Of a DNA stretch of 20,043 bases, positions 1 to 4,783 are shown piece after piece. The stretch covers positions 1 to 20,043 of IMG/VR virus record IMGVR_UViG_3300006802_005914; one strand, 5' to 3'. Position 1 is the stretch's first letter. Each line of letters starts with the position of its first letter. A program made the translations under genes and the position numbers. This DNA comes from a virus. The notes under the pieces were generated by a model. The model saw nothing but the letters and a program-made list of their open reading frames with translations. It did not search any database and was not told where the DNA came from.

Positions 1-218
1 GCAACATCACAATCTTTATGAAAGACGTCAAGGATACGTTCATCAGTCACAGGTGTTCCTACAGGCCACGTATATTCCATATCATTTTCTGTAACAAGGT
101 GACCAATACCAAATGTAGGTAGGTTTTCAGAGTCTAAGTAAATTTCTGTAACGTAACCTTCGTGACGAATAAGGTCTTCTTTAACGATCTCAATTAATTC
201 ATTCTTCGTTATCGACAT
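1..218 (-). CDS. Phage lysozyme (GH24 muramidase), C-terminus beyond left edge
   Basis: Reading leftward from the ATG at 218, the frame stays open to the window edge (72 codons). The product starts MSITKNELIEIVKED and carries the GH24 active-site block: E20 in HEG, D29 in YLDS and T35 before FGIGHL. The spacings of 9 and 6 residues are those of T4 lysozyme E11/D20/T26. The family cleaves the peptidoglycan glycan backbone, so this is the probable endolysin acting at host lysis. No signal peptide or membrane anchor is visible, so export would need a holin, not seen here. The start overlaps the end of the upstream small-terminase-like gene by 20 nt, so the two are probably translated from one leftward transcript. 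The C-terminal half is outside the window. Confidence 0.88.
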   Translation of the reverse strand, partial: MSITKNELIEIVKEDLIRHEGYVTEIYLDSENLPTFGIGHLVTENDMEYTWPVGTPVTDERILDVFHKDCDV

Positions 219-594
219 CTACTACCTCTGCATCAATAATATCATCTTGACCTGTAATTATTGTGTCGCCACCAACACCTGTAATCGTGATACTAACACT
301 GGATCTTCCCATATTATTCTTATCTTTTTCAAAATAGCTTACAGGTAGCATACGATCCATTAATAACTTCCATGCCGCCGCCTGATTCTTGTGCTCATCG
401 TCTAATGCCGCGTTCATAATACTATCCAGTACCTTTTGAGATCTTGGACTAGCTAGTAATCTGGCTTTAAACTCATTAATTGCCGCCGCATCACCGGGAG
501 GTCTACCACGTACTCCTCGATTGCCCGCTTTTTTAGCCTCAACAACTGATTTAGGAGGACGCCCTCTTTTTTTAGGTTGAGTATTCTCTGTCAT
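199..594 (-). CDS. AT-hook DNA-binding protein, probable terminase small subunit
   Basis: A 131-residue protein. The N-terminus holds two AT-hook-like GRP cores (KKRGRPPK near residues 8-15 and RGRPPGD near 29-35), which bind the minor groove of AT-rich DNA. The central helical part ends in the block AAWKLLMDRMLPVSYFEKD, which I recognise from memory as typical of podovirus small terminase or packaging-associated proteins. The C-terminus is acidic (DAEVVDVDNEE). Family knowledge suggests a DNA-recognition role in genome packaging. Its position as the first leftward gene, next to a lysozyme, fits a packaging/lysis module. An alternative is a non-terminase AT-hook regulator acting on the divergent control region. 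It is preceded by the leftward sigma-70 promoter near 700 with a leader of about 85 nt. Confidence 0.55.
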   Translation of the reverse strand: MTENTQPKKRGRPPKSVVEAKKAGNRGVRGRPPGDAAAINEFKARLLASPRSQKVLDSIMNAALDDEHKNQAAAWKLLMDRMLPVSYFEKDKNNMGRSSVSITITGVGGDTIITGQDDIIDAEVVDVDNEE

Positions 595-687
595 ATACAG
601 TACTCTGTAGCTCGCAACAAACCCTGCAAGAGGTTCGTAAAAGAATAATTACTATTTGTGTTTCTCTTGCAGCTATTTAGTGCATAT

Positions 688-716
688 ATTGTACCATACT
701 TTTGAGTATTTGTCAA
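688..716 (-). promoter_or_regulatory. Near-consensus sigma-70 promoter, leftward
   Basis: On the minus strand there is TTGACA (711-716), a 17-bp spacer and TACAAT (688-693). This is a perfect -35, a 5/6 -10 and ideal spacing. Transcription would start near 681 and run into the small-terminase-like gene and the lysozyme. It is the strongest housekeeping-type promoter in the window. Confidence 0.8.
696..709. repeat. Inverted repeat inside the promoter spacer (possible operator)
   Basis: ATACT-TTTG-AGTAT, a perfect 5-bp inverted repeat with a 4-bp gap. It lies wholly between the -10 and -35 boxes of the leftward promoter, where a bound dimeric repressor would block RNA polymerase. The repeat is short and AT-rich, so chance is a real alternative. 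Confidence 0.35.
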
Positions 717-938
717 GTATTAATTTAATAATCAGTACAGTTTCCTTTCTTAGGCGGGTTTCCATAGGTATTCCTCCGCAGTGCGCGATTGATTTTTACT
801 ATTAATATCAATAATCTAATTAGTTTATACGCAAATGCAAATCATTCTTATTAACATTCTAATTTTACTGTTTTTTGTATCTAGGTAGGTACACTATATT
901 ACGCAAATACTACAGGGGTGTCCCCGCCCCTTCGGAGT
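717..938. other. AT-rich non-coding part of the divergent control region
   Basis: No gene is visible here. Structures seen: ATTGAT (788-793) facing ATCAAT (807-812); TATCAATAATCTA (806-818), which fits the IHF consensus except at one position; the repeated ten-mer ACGCAAATRC at 829-838 and 901-910; and GGGG-TGT-CCCC (915-925) just upstream of the first sigma-54-type promoter. Sigma-54 promoters usually need upstream activator sites and often an IHF bend, so these are the natural candidates, but none is proven by sequence alone. Confidence 0.4.
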
Positions 939-953
939 TGGCACAGTACTTGC
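939..953 (+). promoter_or_regulatory. Sigma-54-type promoter 1 (-24/-12)
   Basis: TGGCACAGTACTTGC matches the sigma-54 core TGGCAC-N5-TTGC, with GG at 940-941 and GC at 952-953, exactly 12 bp apart. Predicted start is near 965. It belongs to a tandem set of three, and the 15-bp block from 930 to 944 recurs with one mismatch at 984-998. Confidence 0.7.
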
Positions 954-964
954 ATGAAAAATTC

Positions 965-979
965 TGGCATAGTTCTTGC
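965..979 (+). promoter_or_regulatory. Sigma-54-type promoter 2 (-24/-12)
   Basis: TGGCATAGTTCTTGC has the invariant GG (966-967) and GC (978-979) 12 bp apart and one change (T for C) from the best -24 box. It lies 26 bp after the first copy. Predicted start is near 991. Confidence 0.62.
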
Positions 980-992
980 TAGTCTTCAGAGT

Positions 993-1007
993 TGGCACGA
1001 AAATTGC
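993..1007 (+). promoter_or_regulatory. Sigma-54-type promoter 3 (-24/-12)
   Basis: TGGCACGAAAATTGC is the best of the three and matches the fuller consensus TGGCACG-N4-TTGC. GG is at 994-995 and GC at 1006-1007. Predicted start is near 1019, giving a leader of about 170 nt to the first early gene. That leader contains the first copy of the GTTAACGCCGTTAAC palindrome. Confidence 0.72.
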
Positions 1008-1070
1008 GGAGTGTGAGTGTCTGAGTAGCACCTATTAGACCCACCATATATATTCAATTTAGGCCCCTCT

Positions 1071-1087
1071 GGTTAACGCCGTTAACC
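1071..1087. repeat. Dispersed palindrome, copy 1
   Basis: GGTTAACGCCGTTAACC, an 8-bp inverted repeat around a single central base. It is intergenic, in the predicted leader downstream of the sigma-54-type promoters and about 100 bp before the first early gene. As RNA it could form a 7-bp stem with a 3-nt loop. Confidence 0.9.
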
Positions 1088-1189
1088 TATGAAAATAATT
1101 TGCGAGAGTACTTGTATTCTTTCTCAATGAGAGTATTATCTACTTATGGGTTGAGGAGTCGACCCGCTAACAACGAAGAGGAAAAGCAA

Positions 1190-1714
1190 ATGGAAAACTC
1201 AATCACACAATTCTTAAACAATGACGTAACAATGACGCTTGCATCTCATAAAGCAGGTGTATCACATTGCGAAAACTTGATAGCTATGGTTAACGCCGTT
1301 AACCTGAATAGCGCATTAATTGAGGAATACTTGAAAGGTTTTGAGTCTGCCTGTATTGCGCAAGGTATGAGCAAGAACAGCGTCAAGGTTCTGAAGTCAA
1401 ATCGTAAATGCATCATGGAATTCTCAATCGGCGCTCGCAAAGGACAAGAGGATAAAGAACTTTGGAATCCTGAAGCATGTAAACAAATGGCTGTTGAATT
1501 AGGGATGACATCAAACGATATCAGCGACTACGCGAAAGCATGTAGACAAGCACTATCGGATGAGAAGCCAGAGCCAGAATTCGATATCGAAAAAGAATTC
1601 CGTAAGCTTATCGAAAAAGCGAAAGAGAAAGGAGCGGACGAGAAAAAGATACGCGCCGCATTCAACAAGGGCCTGAAGCCGCTAAACGATGCGATACTCG
1701 ACGAAGTGGCATAA
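1190..1714 (+). CDS. Unknown early protein, first gene of the rightward arm
   Basis: 174 residues, starting MENSITQFLNND. I chose this ATG because AGAGGAA lies about 7 nt before it; the frame extends upstream to a TTG at 1100 that has no clear ribosome site. I recognise no family. The protein is hydrophilic and mostly helical by composition. It has an acidic stretch (DEKPEPEFDIEKEF) and a lysine/glutamate-rich C-terminal helix, which could bind nucleic acid or protein. Residues 34-38 (VNAVN) are encoded by a copy of the dispersed palindrome. As the first gene behind the tandem sigma-54-type promoters, and followed at once by a terminator, it may be expressed as its own unit. A takeover or regulatory role is inference only. 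Confidence 0.8.
   Translation: MENSITQFLNNDVTMTLASHKAGVSHCENLIAMVNAVNLNSALIEEYLKGFESACIAQGMSKNSVKVLKSNRKCIMEFSIGARKGQEDKELWNPEACKQMAVELGMTSNDISDYAKACRQALSDEKPEPEFDIEKEFRKLIEKAKEKGADEKKIRAAFNKGLKPLNDAILDEVA
1288..1304. repeat. Dispersed palindrome, copy 2 (inside the first early gene)
   Basis: GGTTAACGCCGTTAACC, identical to copy 1. It is read in frame as V-N-A-V-N, residues 34-38 of the first early protein. Confidence 0.9.
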
Positions 1715-1721
1715 TCCGAGG

Positions 1722-1746
1722 AGGGGGCGAAAGCCCCTTTCTTTTT
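1722..1746 (+). terminator. Rho-independent terminator after the first early gene
   Basis: GGGGC (1724-1728), a GAAA tetraloop and GCCCC (1733-1737), followed by TTTCTTTTT (1738-1746). It sits just after the stop codon of the first early gene and separates it from the following block, which has its own promoter near 1840. Confidence 0.85.
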
Positions 1747-1815
1747 GTCTGAAAAAAAATTTTGAATCTAAAAAAATTAAAAACTCGTGGGTCGATTTGT
1801 GTTCTGTGACATACC

Positions 1816-1844
1816 AAGACACGGGGTTTTATTTGTGATATACT
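1816..1844 (+). promoter_or_regulatory. Sigma-70 promoter with extended -10
   Basis: AAGACA (1816-1821), 17 bp, then TATACT (1839-1844) directly preceded by TGA (1836-1838), an extended -10 element. Predicted start is near 1851. It follows the first terminator and would drive the small-gene block from 1917. Confidence 0.6.
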
Positions 1845-1856
1845 GGTTTCACCAGT
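1842..1856. repeat. Inverted repeat at the predicted transcription start
   Basis: ACTGGT-TTC-ACCAGT, a perfect 6-bp inverted repeat overlapping the end of the -10 box and the predicted start. It could be an operator or a 5'-end hairpin on the mRNA. Confidence 0.5.
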
Positions 1857-1885
1857 CGAGAGTTGTATCGATTGGTGATTGTGAA

Positions 1886-1901
1886 GTTAACGCCGTTAAC
1901 C
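1886..1901. repeat. Dispersed palindrome, copy 3 (before a ribosome site)
   Basis: GTTAACGCCGTTAACC; the outer left base is A, so the right arm is one base longer than the left. It lies about 35 bp after the predicted start of the promoter at 1816-1844 and directly before the TTGGAGG ribosome site of the gene at 1917. Confidence 0.9.
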
Positions 1902-1916
1902 ATTGGAGGATTAGTG

Positions 1917-2210
1917 ATGGCTATAACAAAACAAGATTTGATTAATTCATGGGTCGATTGTGTTGTCGATGAAATGAAGACTGTTCGCAAGCTTAACGAG
2001 TACACGCGAGCGGAGTCAGACGGCACATACAACGTTCGGTCTAGCACGCCGTTGTGGGGTTCGTACTGGACATTGCGTCGATTGACTGGGCCTCTTTCAT
2101 ACAAAGATGCTTGTGCTGTTGAGGTTGCGATGGACACGTTCTTGAATCAATACTGTTCGGCTATTGCGTTGACTGATTTGTCAACGGATGAGGATGAATA
2201 CAATGATTGA
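1917..2210 (+). CDS. Unknown small early protein
   Basis: 97 residues, starting MAITKQDLINSWVDCVV. The start has a good TTGGAGG ribosome site just downstream of palindrome copy 3; the open frame upstream runs through the palindrome and is less likely to be translated. I recognise no family. The C-terminus is acidic (DLSTDEDEYND). Its last 8 nt overlap the next small gene, which suggests translational coupling. Confidence 0.72.
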   Translation: MAITKQDLINSWVDCVVDEMKTVRKLNEYTRAESDGTYNVRSSTPLWGSYWTLRRLTGPLSYKDACAVEVAMDTFLNQYCSAIALTDLSTDEDEYND

Positions 2211-2322
2211 TATGGACATGTTGTTCGGGACGGTGGCGGTTATCGCCATCGTTTCTTTATACTTTGGCATCGCAAGTTGCCTCTTTGAAAAACTATTTAA
2301 TAAATTCTTTGACGAGGAATAA
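2203..2322 (+). CDS. Single-membrane-segment microprotein
   Basis: 39 residues, starting MIDMDMLFG. A single hydrophobic segment (about residues 7-28, including LFGTVAVIAIVSLYFGIA) is followed by a charged, phenylalanine-rich tail (LFEKLFNKFFDEE). It looks like a small inner-membrane protein with a short acidic N-terminus. It starts 8 nt before the stop of the previous gene and ends 4 nt before the next start, so it completes a tightly packed operon. The function is unknown; takeover or membrane-modifying roles are possible. A start at 2212 is also possible. Confidence 0.6.
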   Translation: MIDMDMLFGTVAVIAIVSLYFGIASCLFEKLFNKFFDEE

Positions 2323-2326
2323 TACT

Positions 2327-2956
2327 ATGTTTAAGTCACACAACCCAATCATTAATGAATACATGCAGTCTAATCATGAGCAAATGAGCATGGGTATTAT
2401 GTTTGTTGTGCTATCTGTGAAGACTCCGTTTCACACATTGAAAACACAAATGGATGACTACAAGGTTAACGGCGTTAACTCACAGTATGTTTGGGGATTC
2501 AAGAAAGATACCCATAACTACTTGCAAGACTACGGTCAAGAGTTATACGATGACCTCATGCAACTGTGGACTACACCAAAGAAAAATCTGGGTGGAACAC
2601 AAGACACCAAGGATGCCGCCATGCTGATGCGGTTAGTGCAAGTGCCGGGACTTGGTGCGGTCAAAGCAGGATTTGTGATGCAAATGATGTTCGGTCGAGT
2701 TGGTTGTATGGATGTTCATAACTTGCGGCGGTATCGTAAGGTTGACCCTAAAGACTTTACCTTTGCACCAACAGCAAAAGACTTGACTAAGTTCAAGAAG
2801 TTGGTAACATATGTTGGTCTGTGTAAGGAGAACCGCAGTACTGCAAAGCTATGGGATTCGTGGTGCGAGCAGTTAGTGTGGAAGCCTTGCAATCGTGGTC
2901 GCTTTGCTGATGGTAATGCGGTATCTGAGTTTCATGTCACGGCGTTACTCGGTTAA
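2327..2956 (+). CDS. HhH-GPD-like DNA glycosylase-related protein
   Basis: 209 residues, starting MFKSHNPIINEY, with GAGGAA about 7 nt upstream. Residues 105-131 read QVPGLGAVKAGFVMQMMFG followed by RVGCMDVH. This parallels the helix-hairpin-helix and catalytic region of endonuclease III/MutY: a PGLG hairpin, a helix, FG, then an Asp-x-His placed like VDTH. D129 would be the catalytic aspartate. A lysine (K113) sits one position from where bifunctional glycosylases keep theirs. No C-terminal iron-sulfur cysteine cluster is seen. The family removes or senses damaged bases; whether this one is catalytic is unknown. Residues 47-51 (VNGVN) are encoded by a palindrome copy. Confidence 0.6.
   Translation: MFKSHNPIINEYMQSNHEQMSMGIMFVVLSVKTPFHTLKTQMDDYKVNGVNSQYVWGFKKDTHNYLQDYGQELYDDLMQLWTTPKKNLGGTQDTKDAAMLMRLVQVPGLGAVKAGFVMQMMFGRVGCMDVHNLRRYRKVDPKDFTFAPTAKDLTKFKKLVTYVGLCKENRSTAKLWDSWCEQLVWKPCNRGRFADGNAVSEFHVTALLG
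2464..2479. repeat. Dispersed palindrome, copy 4 (inside the HhH-GPD-like gene)
   Basis: GGTTAACGGCGTTAAC, with G as the central base (opposite orientation to copies 1-3); the 3' flanking base is T. It is read in frame as V-N-G-V-N. Confidence 0.9.
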
Positions 2957-2967
2957 CGCCATTAACC
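2951..2967. repeat. Dispersed palindrome, copy 5 (one mismatch, before a ribosome site)
   Basis: GGTTAACGCCATTAACC, the only imperfect core. It overlaps the stop of the HhH-GPD-like gene and directly precedes TTTGGAG, the ribosome site of the gene at 2982. Its downstream flank up to the ATG resembles that of copy 3. Confidence 0.88.
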
Positions 2968-2981
2968 TTTGGAGATTGGTG

Positions 2982-3152
2982 ATGACATTTCAATATGATG
3001 GGCTTGTAAGCCTTGAGATAGGTGCAGGCATGATCCTGACAGATCGTGAATGTATGGCTCTGTTCGATGCAATTGCAGACCATTTGCGTGAGTTAGGTTA
3101 TGAGCCTGATGGGTTTAGTGTTAAGCTTAAAGTTGACCTACTGGAGAAATAG
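2982..3152 (+). CDS. Unknown small early protein
   Basis: 56 residues, starting MTFQYDGLVSLEIGAG. The ribosome site TTTGGAG is placed like that of the gene at 1917. I recognise no family. The middle is a helix-forming segment (DRECMALFDAIADHLRELGY). The next gene starts 2 nt after the stop. Confidence 0.7.
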   Translation: MTFQYDGLVSLEIGAGMILTDRECMALFDAIADHLRELGYEPDGFSVKLKVDLLEK

Positions 3153-3154
3153 TA

Positions 3155-3517
3155 ATGAAAGGTGTATTAGTAGATCCTTACAAGAAGGAAATCAAGAACG
3201 TTGAGGTAGAAGATTGGCGTGACATTCGTCGGTTGCTACAATGTGAAGTGTTCAGCAGTGGTGGCTATGACGAGGGCGGTGACGCAATCTATGTCAACGA
3301 TGAAGGTTTGTATACAGAAAGCATGTTCTGGTACGCGCCTGATGTATACCCTGATCCGTATGCGGGACGTGTGCTATTCTTAGGTATCAATCGAGCAAAT
3401 GGTGAATCACAAGATGCTTGGTTAGATGCAGAAGATGTTGCAGACTACGATGCAAAGTTCATGACCCGTGATGAGGTCGAGGGTATGTATAGTCAGTGTA
3501 GTCAATACTATGGATAA
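3155..3517 (+). CDS. DUF3846-like protein
   Basis: 120 residues. The N-terminus, MKGVLVDPYKKEIKNVEVED followed by a LLQCEVF element, resembles the DUF3846 pattern of a short beta strand, DP, and a later C-x-V strand, common in phage and plasmid genes of unknown function. The protein is acidic, with many tyrosines and tryptophans. The ribosome site CTGGAG lies at the end of the preceding gene. The last 8 nt overlap the next microprotein gene. Confidence 0.72.
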   Translation: MKGVLVDPYKKEIKNVEVEDWRDIRRLLQCEVFSSGGYDEGGDAIYVNDEGLYTESMFWYAPDVYPDPYAGRVLFLGINRANGESQDAWLDAEDVADYDAKFMTRDEVEGMYSQCSQYYG

Positions 3518-3608
3518 GTGTTGTCGTTGTGGCAACCGTGCAGATGTGGTAGAGCGCGATGCGTTCTACTACTGCGCATTGTGTTGGTTAAAGAGGTATA
3601 AGAAATGA
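3510..3608 (+). CDS. Zinc-ribbon microprotein
   Basis: 32 residues, starting MDKCCRCGNRADVVERD. Two CxxC knuckles (C4/C7 and C22/C25) about 15 residues apart form a minimal zinc-ribbon pattern, and the tail is basic (KRYKK). It starts inside the end of the DUF3846-like gene and its TGA overlaps the ATG of the next gene (ATGA), so it is embedded in a coupled chain. The function is unknown; such peptides often bind nucleic acid or RNA polymerase. Confidence 0.62.
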   Translation: MDKCCRCGNRADVVERDAFYYCALCWLKRYKK

Positions 3609-3892
3609 GTATGTTTACAGATGGACAGGAGTATACATGTACTCACTGGTGGTATGACTCAGATGACAATGACTACGAGATCACTGCGATCTGGAAGTTT
3701 GAAAGAGGGTATGACATACCTGACTCATGGCATCTACAAGATGTTGAGTTCGATCCAGTTGCGTCTCGTATATTAGCTAACAATCATGCTGATGAGATAC
3801 TGTCAGGTTGTAGAAACGGTGGATCTGTATGGTGTGACATCGAACGCCAAGGTCCAGATGAGATAGGTTTAACAGAGGTAGATTACTCATGA
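3605..3892 (+). CDS. Unknown acidic early protein
   Basis: 95 residues, starting MSMFTDGQEYTCTHWWYD, with an ATGA overlap with the preceding zinc-ribbon gene. It is strongly acidic (many D and E) and rich in aromatic residues. I recognise no family. Its stop overlaps the start of a 13-codon reading frame. Confidence 0.68.
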   Translation: MSMFTDGQEYTCTHWWYDSDDNDYEITAIWKFERGYDIPDSWHLQDVEFDPVASRILANNHADEILSGCRNGGSVWCDIERQGPDEIGLTEVDYS

Positions 3893-3930
3893 TTTGGTTT
3901 TCAAAAGACTGCAAGGAGGGATTAATGTAA
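3889..3930 (+). CDS. Possible 13-residue linking peptide
   Basis: ATG at 3889 overlaps the previous stop (ATGA), encodes MIWFSKDCKEGLM, and its TAA overlaps the ATG of the HTH gene (TAATG at 3928). The GGAGG ribosome site of the HTH gene lies inside it. It could serve only to couple translation across the gap. Chance cannot be excluded at this length. Confidence 0.3.
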   Translation: MIWFSKDCKEGLM

Positions 3931-4211
3931 TGGGAATGACTGCTTGGTCAGAAGAACATATTACGATCATGCGCAAGATGTTAGCAGAGGGTAAAAGCTC
4001 TGCTGATATTGGTAAAGCAATTGGACGTAAAGCATCAAGTGTTCGTGCGTATGTAAACCGCAACAAACAATTATTGAAACTGTATTGCGGTGAGATCCGT
4101 GGAAGACCTAAGCATGGTATGCCTAGATATGACAAGACGGAATTTGAAAAGCAATGGTCTGGCTGTGTGCCATATCTCCATTGGTCTATCACTAAACCTT
4201 GGAAGCTATGA
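3930..4211 (+). CDS. GcrA-like helix-turn-helix protein
   Basis: 93 residues, starting MGMTAWSEEHITIMRK; the GGAGGG ribosome site is at 3915-3920, and a second ATG lies two codons later. Residues 6-50 follow the GcrA/SANT-like pattern: W-S-E-E, a helix, LAEGKSSADIGKAIGRKASS and VRAYVNR, a helix-turn-helix with a recognition helix. GcrA-family proteins act with sigma-70 RNA polymerase on promoters in Alphaproteobacteria, and phages carry short relatives. The C-terminal half is basic and of unknown fold. It is the only clear sequence-specific DNA-binding candidate in the early arm. Confidence 0.65.
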   Translation: MGMTAWSEEHITIMRKMLAEGKSSADIGKAIGRKASSVRAYVNRNKQLLKLYCGEIRGRPKHGMPRYDKTEFEKQWSGCVPYLHWSITKPWKL

Positions 4212-4303
4212 TGCACAGAATCAGAACTATGTTACTTTTCTATGTTATCCTTATCGCGGTATGTTTATACTTAAGGAGTACATATGAGATGCCTCAGTTG
4301 TAA
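4208..4303 (+). CDS. Second single-membrane-segment microprotein
   Basis: 31 residues, starting MMHRIRTMLLFYVIL. The basic N-terminus (HRIR), a hydrophobic segment of about 14 residues (MLLFYVILIAVCLY) and a short polar tail fit a small N-in membrane peptide. Its ATGATG overlaps the TGA of the HTH gene, and it runs 20 nt into the next gene. It covers a stretch that otherwise has no gene. Coding status is plausible but not proven. Confidence 0.45.
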   Translation: MMHRIRTMLLFYVILIAVCLYLRSTYEMPQL

Positions 4304-4472
4304 TACCGCACTCAATGAGTTTGAATCTACACGCAAATATGCTGAGTCAGGAGAGTTTGTTGACCTGTGTAACTTTTGTTTCAAAGAGATCAGTGGATCT
4401 GTTGCAGTAAAAGAGCGTATGGATTTATTTAATATTTCTGACGAAATCGCAGACATGGAGGAAGATCTGTGA
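4284..4472 (+). CDS. Zinc-ribbon protein
   Basis: 62 residues, starting MRCLSCNTALNEFESTRKYA. CxxC pairs at C3/C6 and C29/C32 define a zinc ribbon, followed by an acidic helix (DEIADMEEDL). AAGGAG lies 6 nt before the start. This architecture recurs in phage early regions with unknown function; DNA, RNA or RNA polymerase binding is possible. Confidence 0.75.
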   Translation: MRCLSCNTALNEFESTRKYAESGEFVDLCNFCFKEISGSVAVKERMDLFNISDEIADMEEDL

Positions 4473-4478
4473 TATAAT
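4450..4478 (+). promoter_or_regulatory. Sigma-70 promoter with extended -10
   Basis: CAGACA (4450-4455), 17 bp, TATAAT (4473-4478) preceded by TGA (4470-4472). The -10 is perfect and extended. It overlaps the end of the zinc-ribbon gene and would start transcription near 4485, just before the replication genes. Confidence 0.7.
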
Positions 4479-4492
4479 ACTCTCTATAGATC

Positions 4493-4523
4493 GTAAGAGA
4501 TAGTTATTATAATTATCTCTTAC
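4493..4523 (+). repeat. Perfect 10-bp inverted repeat in the leader
   Basis: GTAAGAGATA (4493-4502) and TATCTCTTAC (4514-4523), separated by 11 AT-rich bases. It lies a few bases after the predicted start and ends just before the AGAAGGA ribosome site. There is no T-run after it, so it is not a terminator. A 5' mRNA hairpin, RNase III site or operator are the options. Confidence 0.6.
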
Positions 4524-4546
4524 AATTACTTAGAAGGACTATATAG

Positions 4547-4783
4547 ATGAATGATCTAAATATACCTATAGATGATTTTACTCTTGCGATGGAAGAGCAC
4601 AACGCACATATAGTACTGACTGATTGTTGTGAAATGATTTACAAACACGGTCTATTGCGTGTGCTAGAATCTCTTGCGGATTACTGTTGTGATCCAAAAG
4701 AATCATATGCACTCAGTATGTTGAGTAAAATGTACAAGGAGAACGAGATTGCCTTTTGTAAAGATGCACCTACCATGCAATGA
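4547..4783 (+). CDS. Unknown protein before the primase-helicase
   Basis: 78 residues, starting MNDLNIPIDDFTLAMEEH, with AGAAGGA 8 nt upstream. The segment HGLLRVLESLADYCCD looks like part of a small conserved phage family I have seen beside replication genes, but I cannot name a function. The last 35 nt overlap the primase-helicase start. Confidence 0.72.
   Translation: MNDLNIPIDDFTLAMEEHNAHIVLTDCCEMIYKHGLLRVLESLADYCCDPKESYALSMLSKMYKENEIAFCKDAPTMQ

Noticed and set aside
833-850. AAATGCAAATCATTCTTA looks partly like a Fur box.
   Set aside because: Several mismatches in AT-rich DNA, no iron-linked gene nearby; chance similarity is likely.
888-901. GTACACTATATTA resembles the -10 side of a T7 promoter (CTCACTATAGG).
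   Set aside because: Single occurrence, poor upstream half, no T7-type RNA polymerase gene in the window, and three strong sigma-54-type matches follow at once.
1071-1087. The palindromes as Rho-independent terminators.
   Set aside because: The stem is AT-rich and no T-run follows on either strand; several copies lie inside essential genes.
3887-4216. Long leftward open frame opposite the HTH gene.
   Set aside because: It is antisense to a recognisable HTH gene with good ribosome site and overlaps, and has no promoter or ribosome site of its own.
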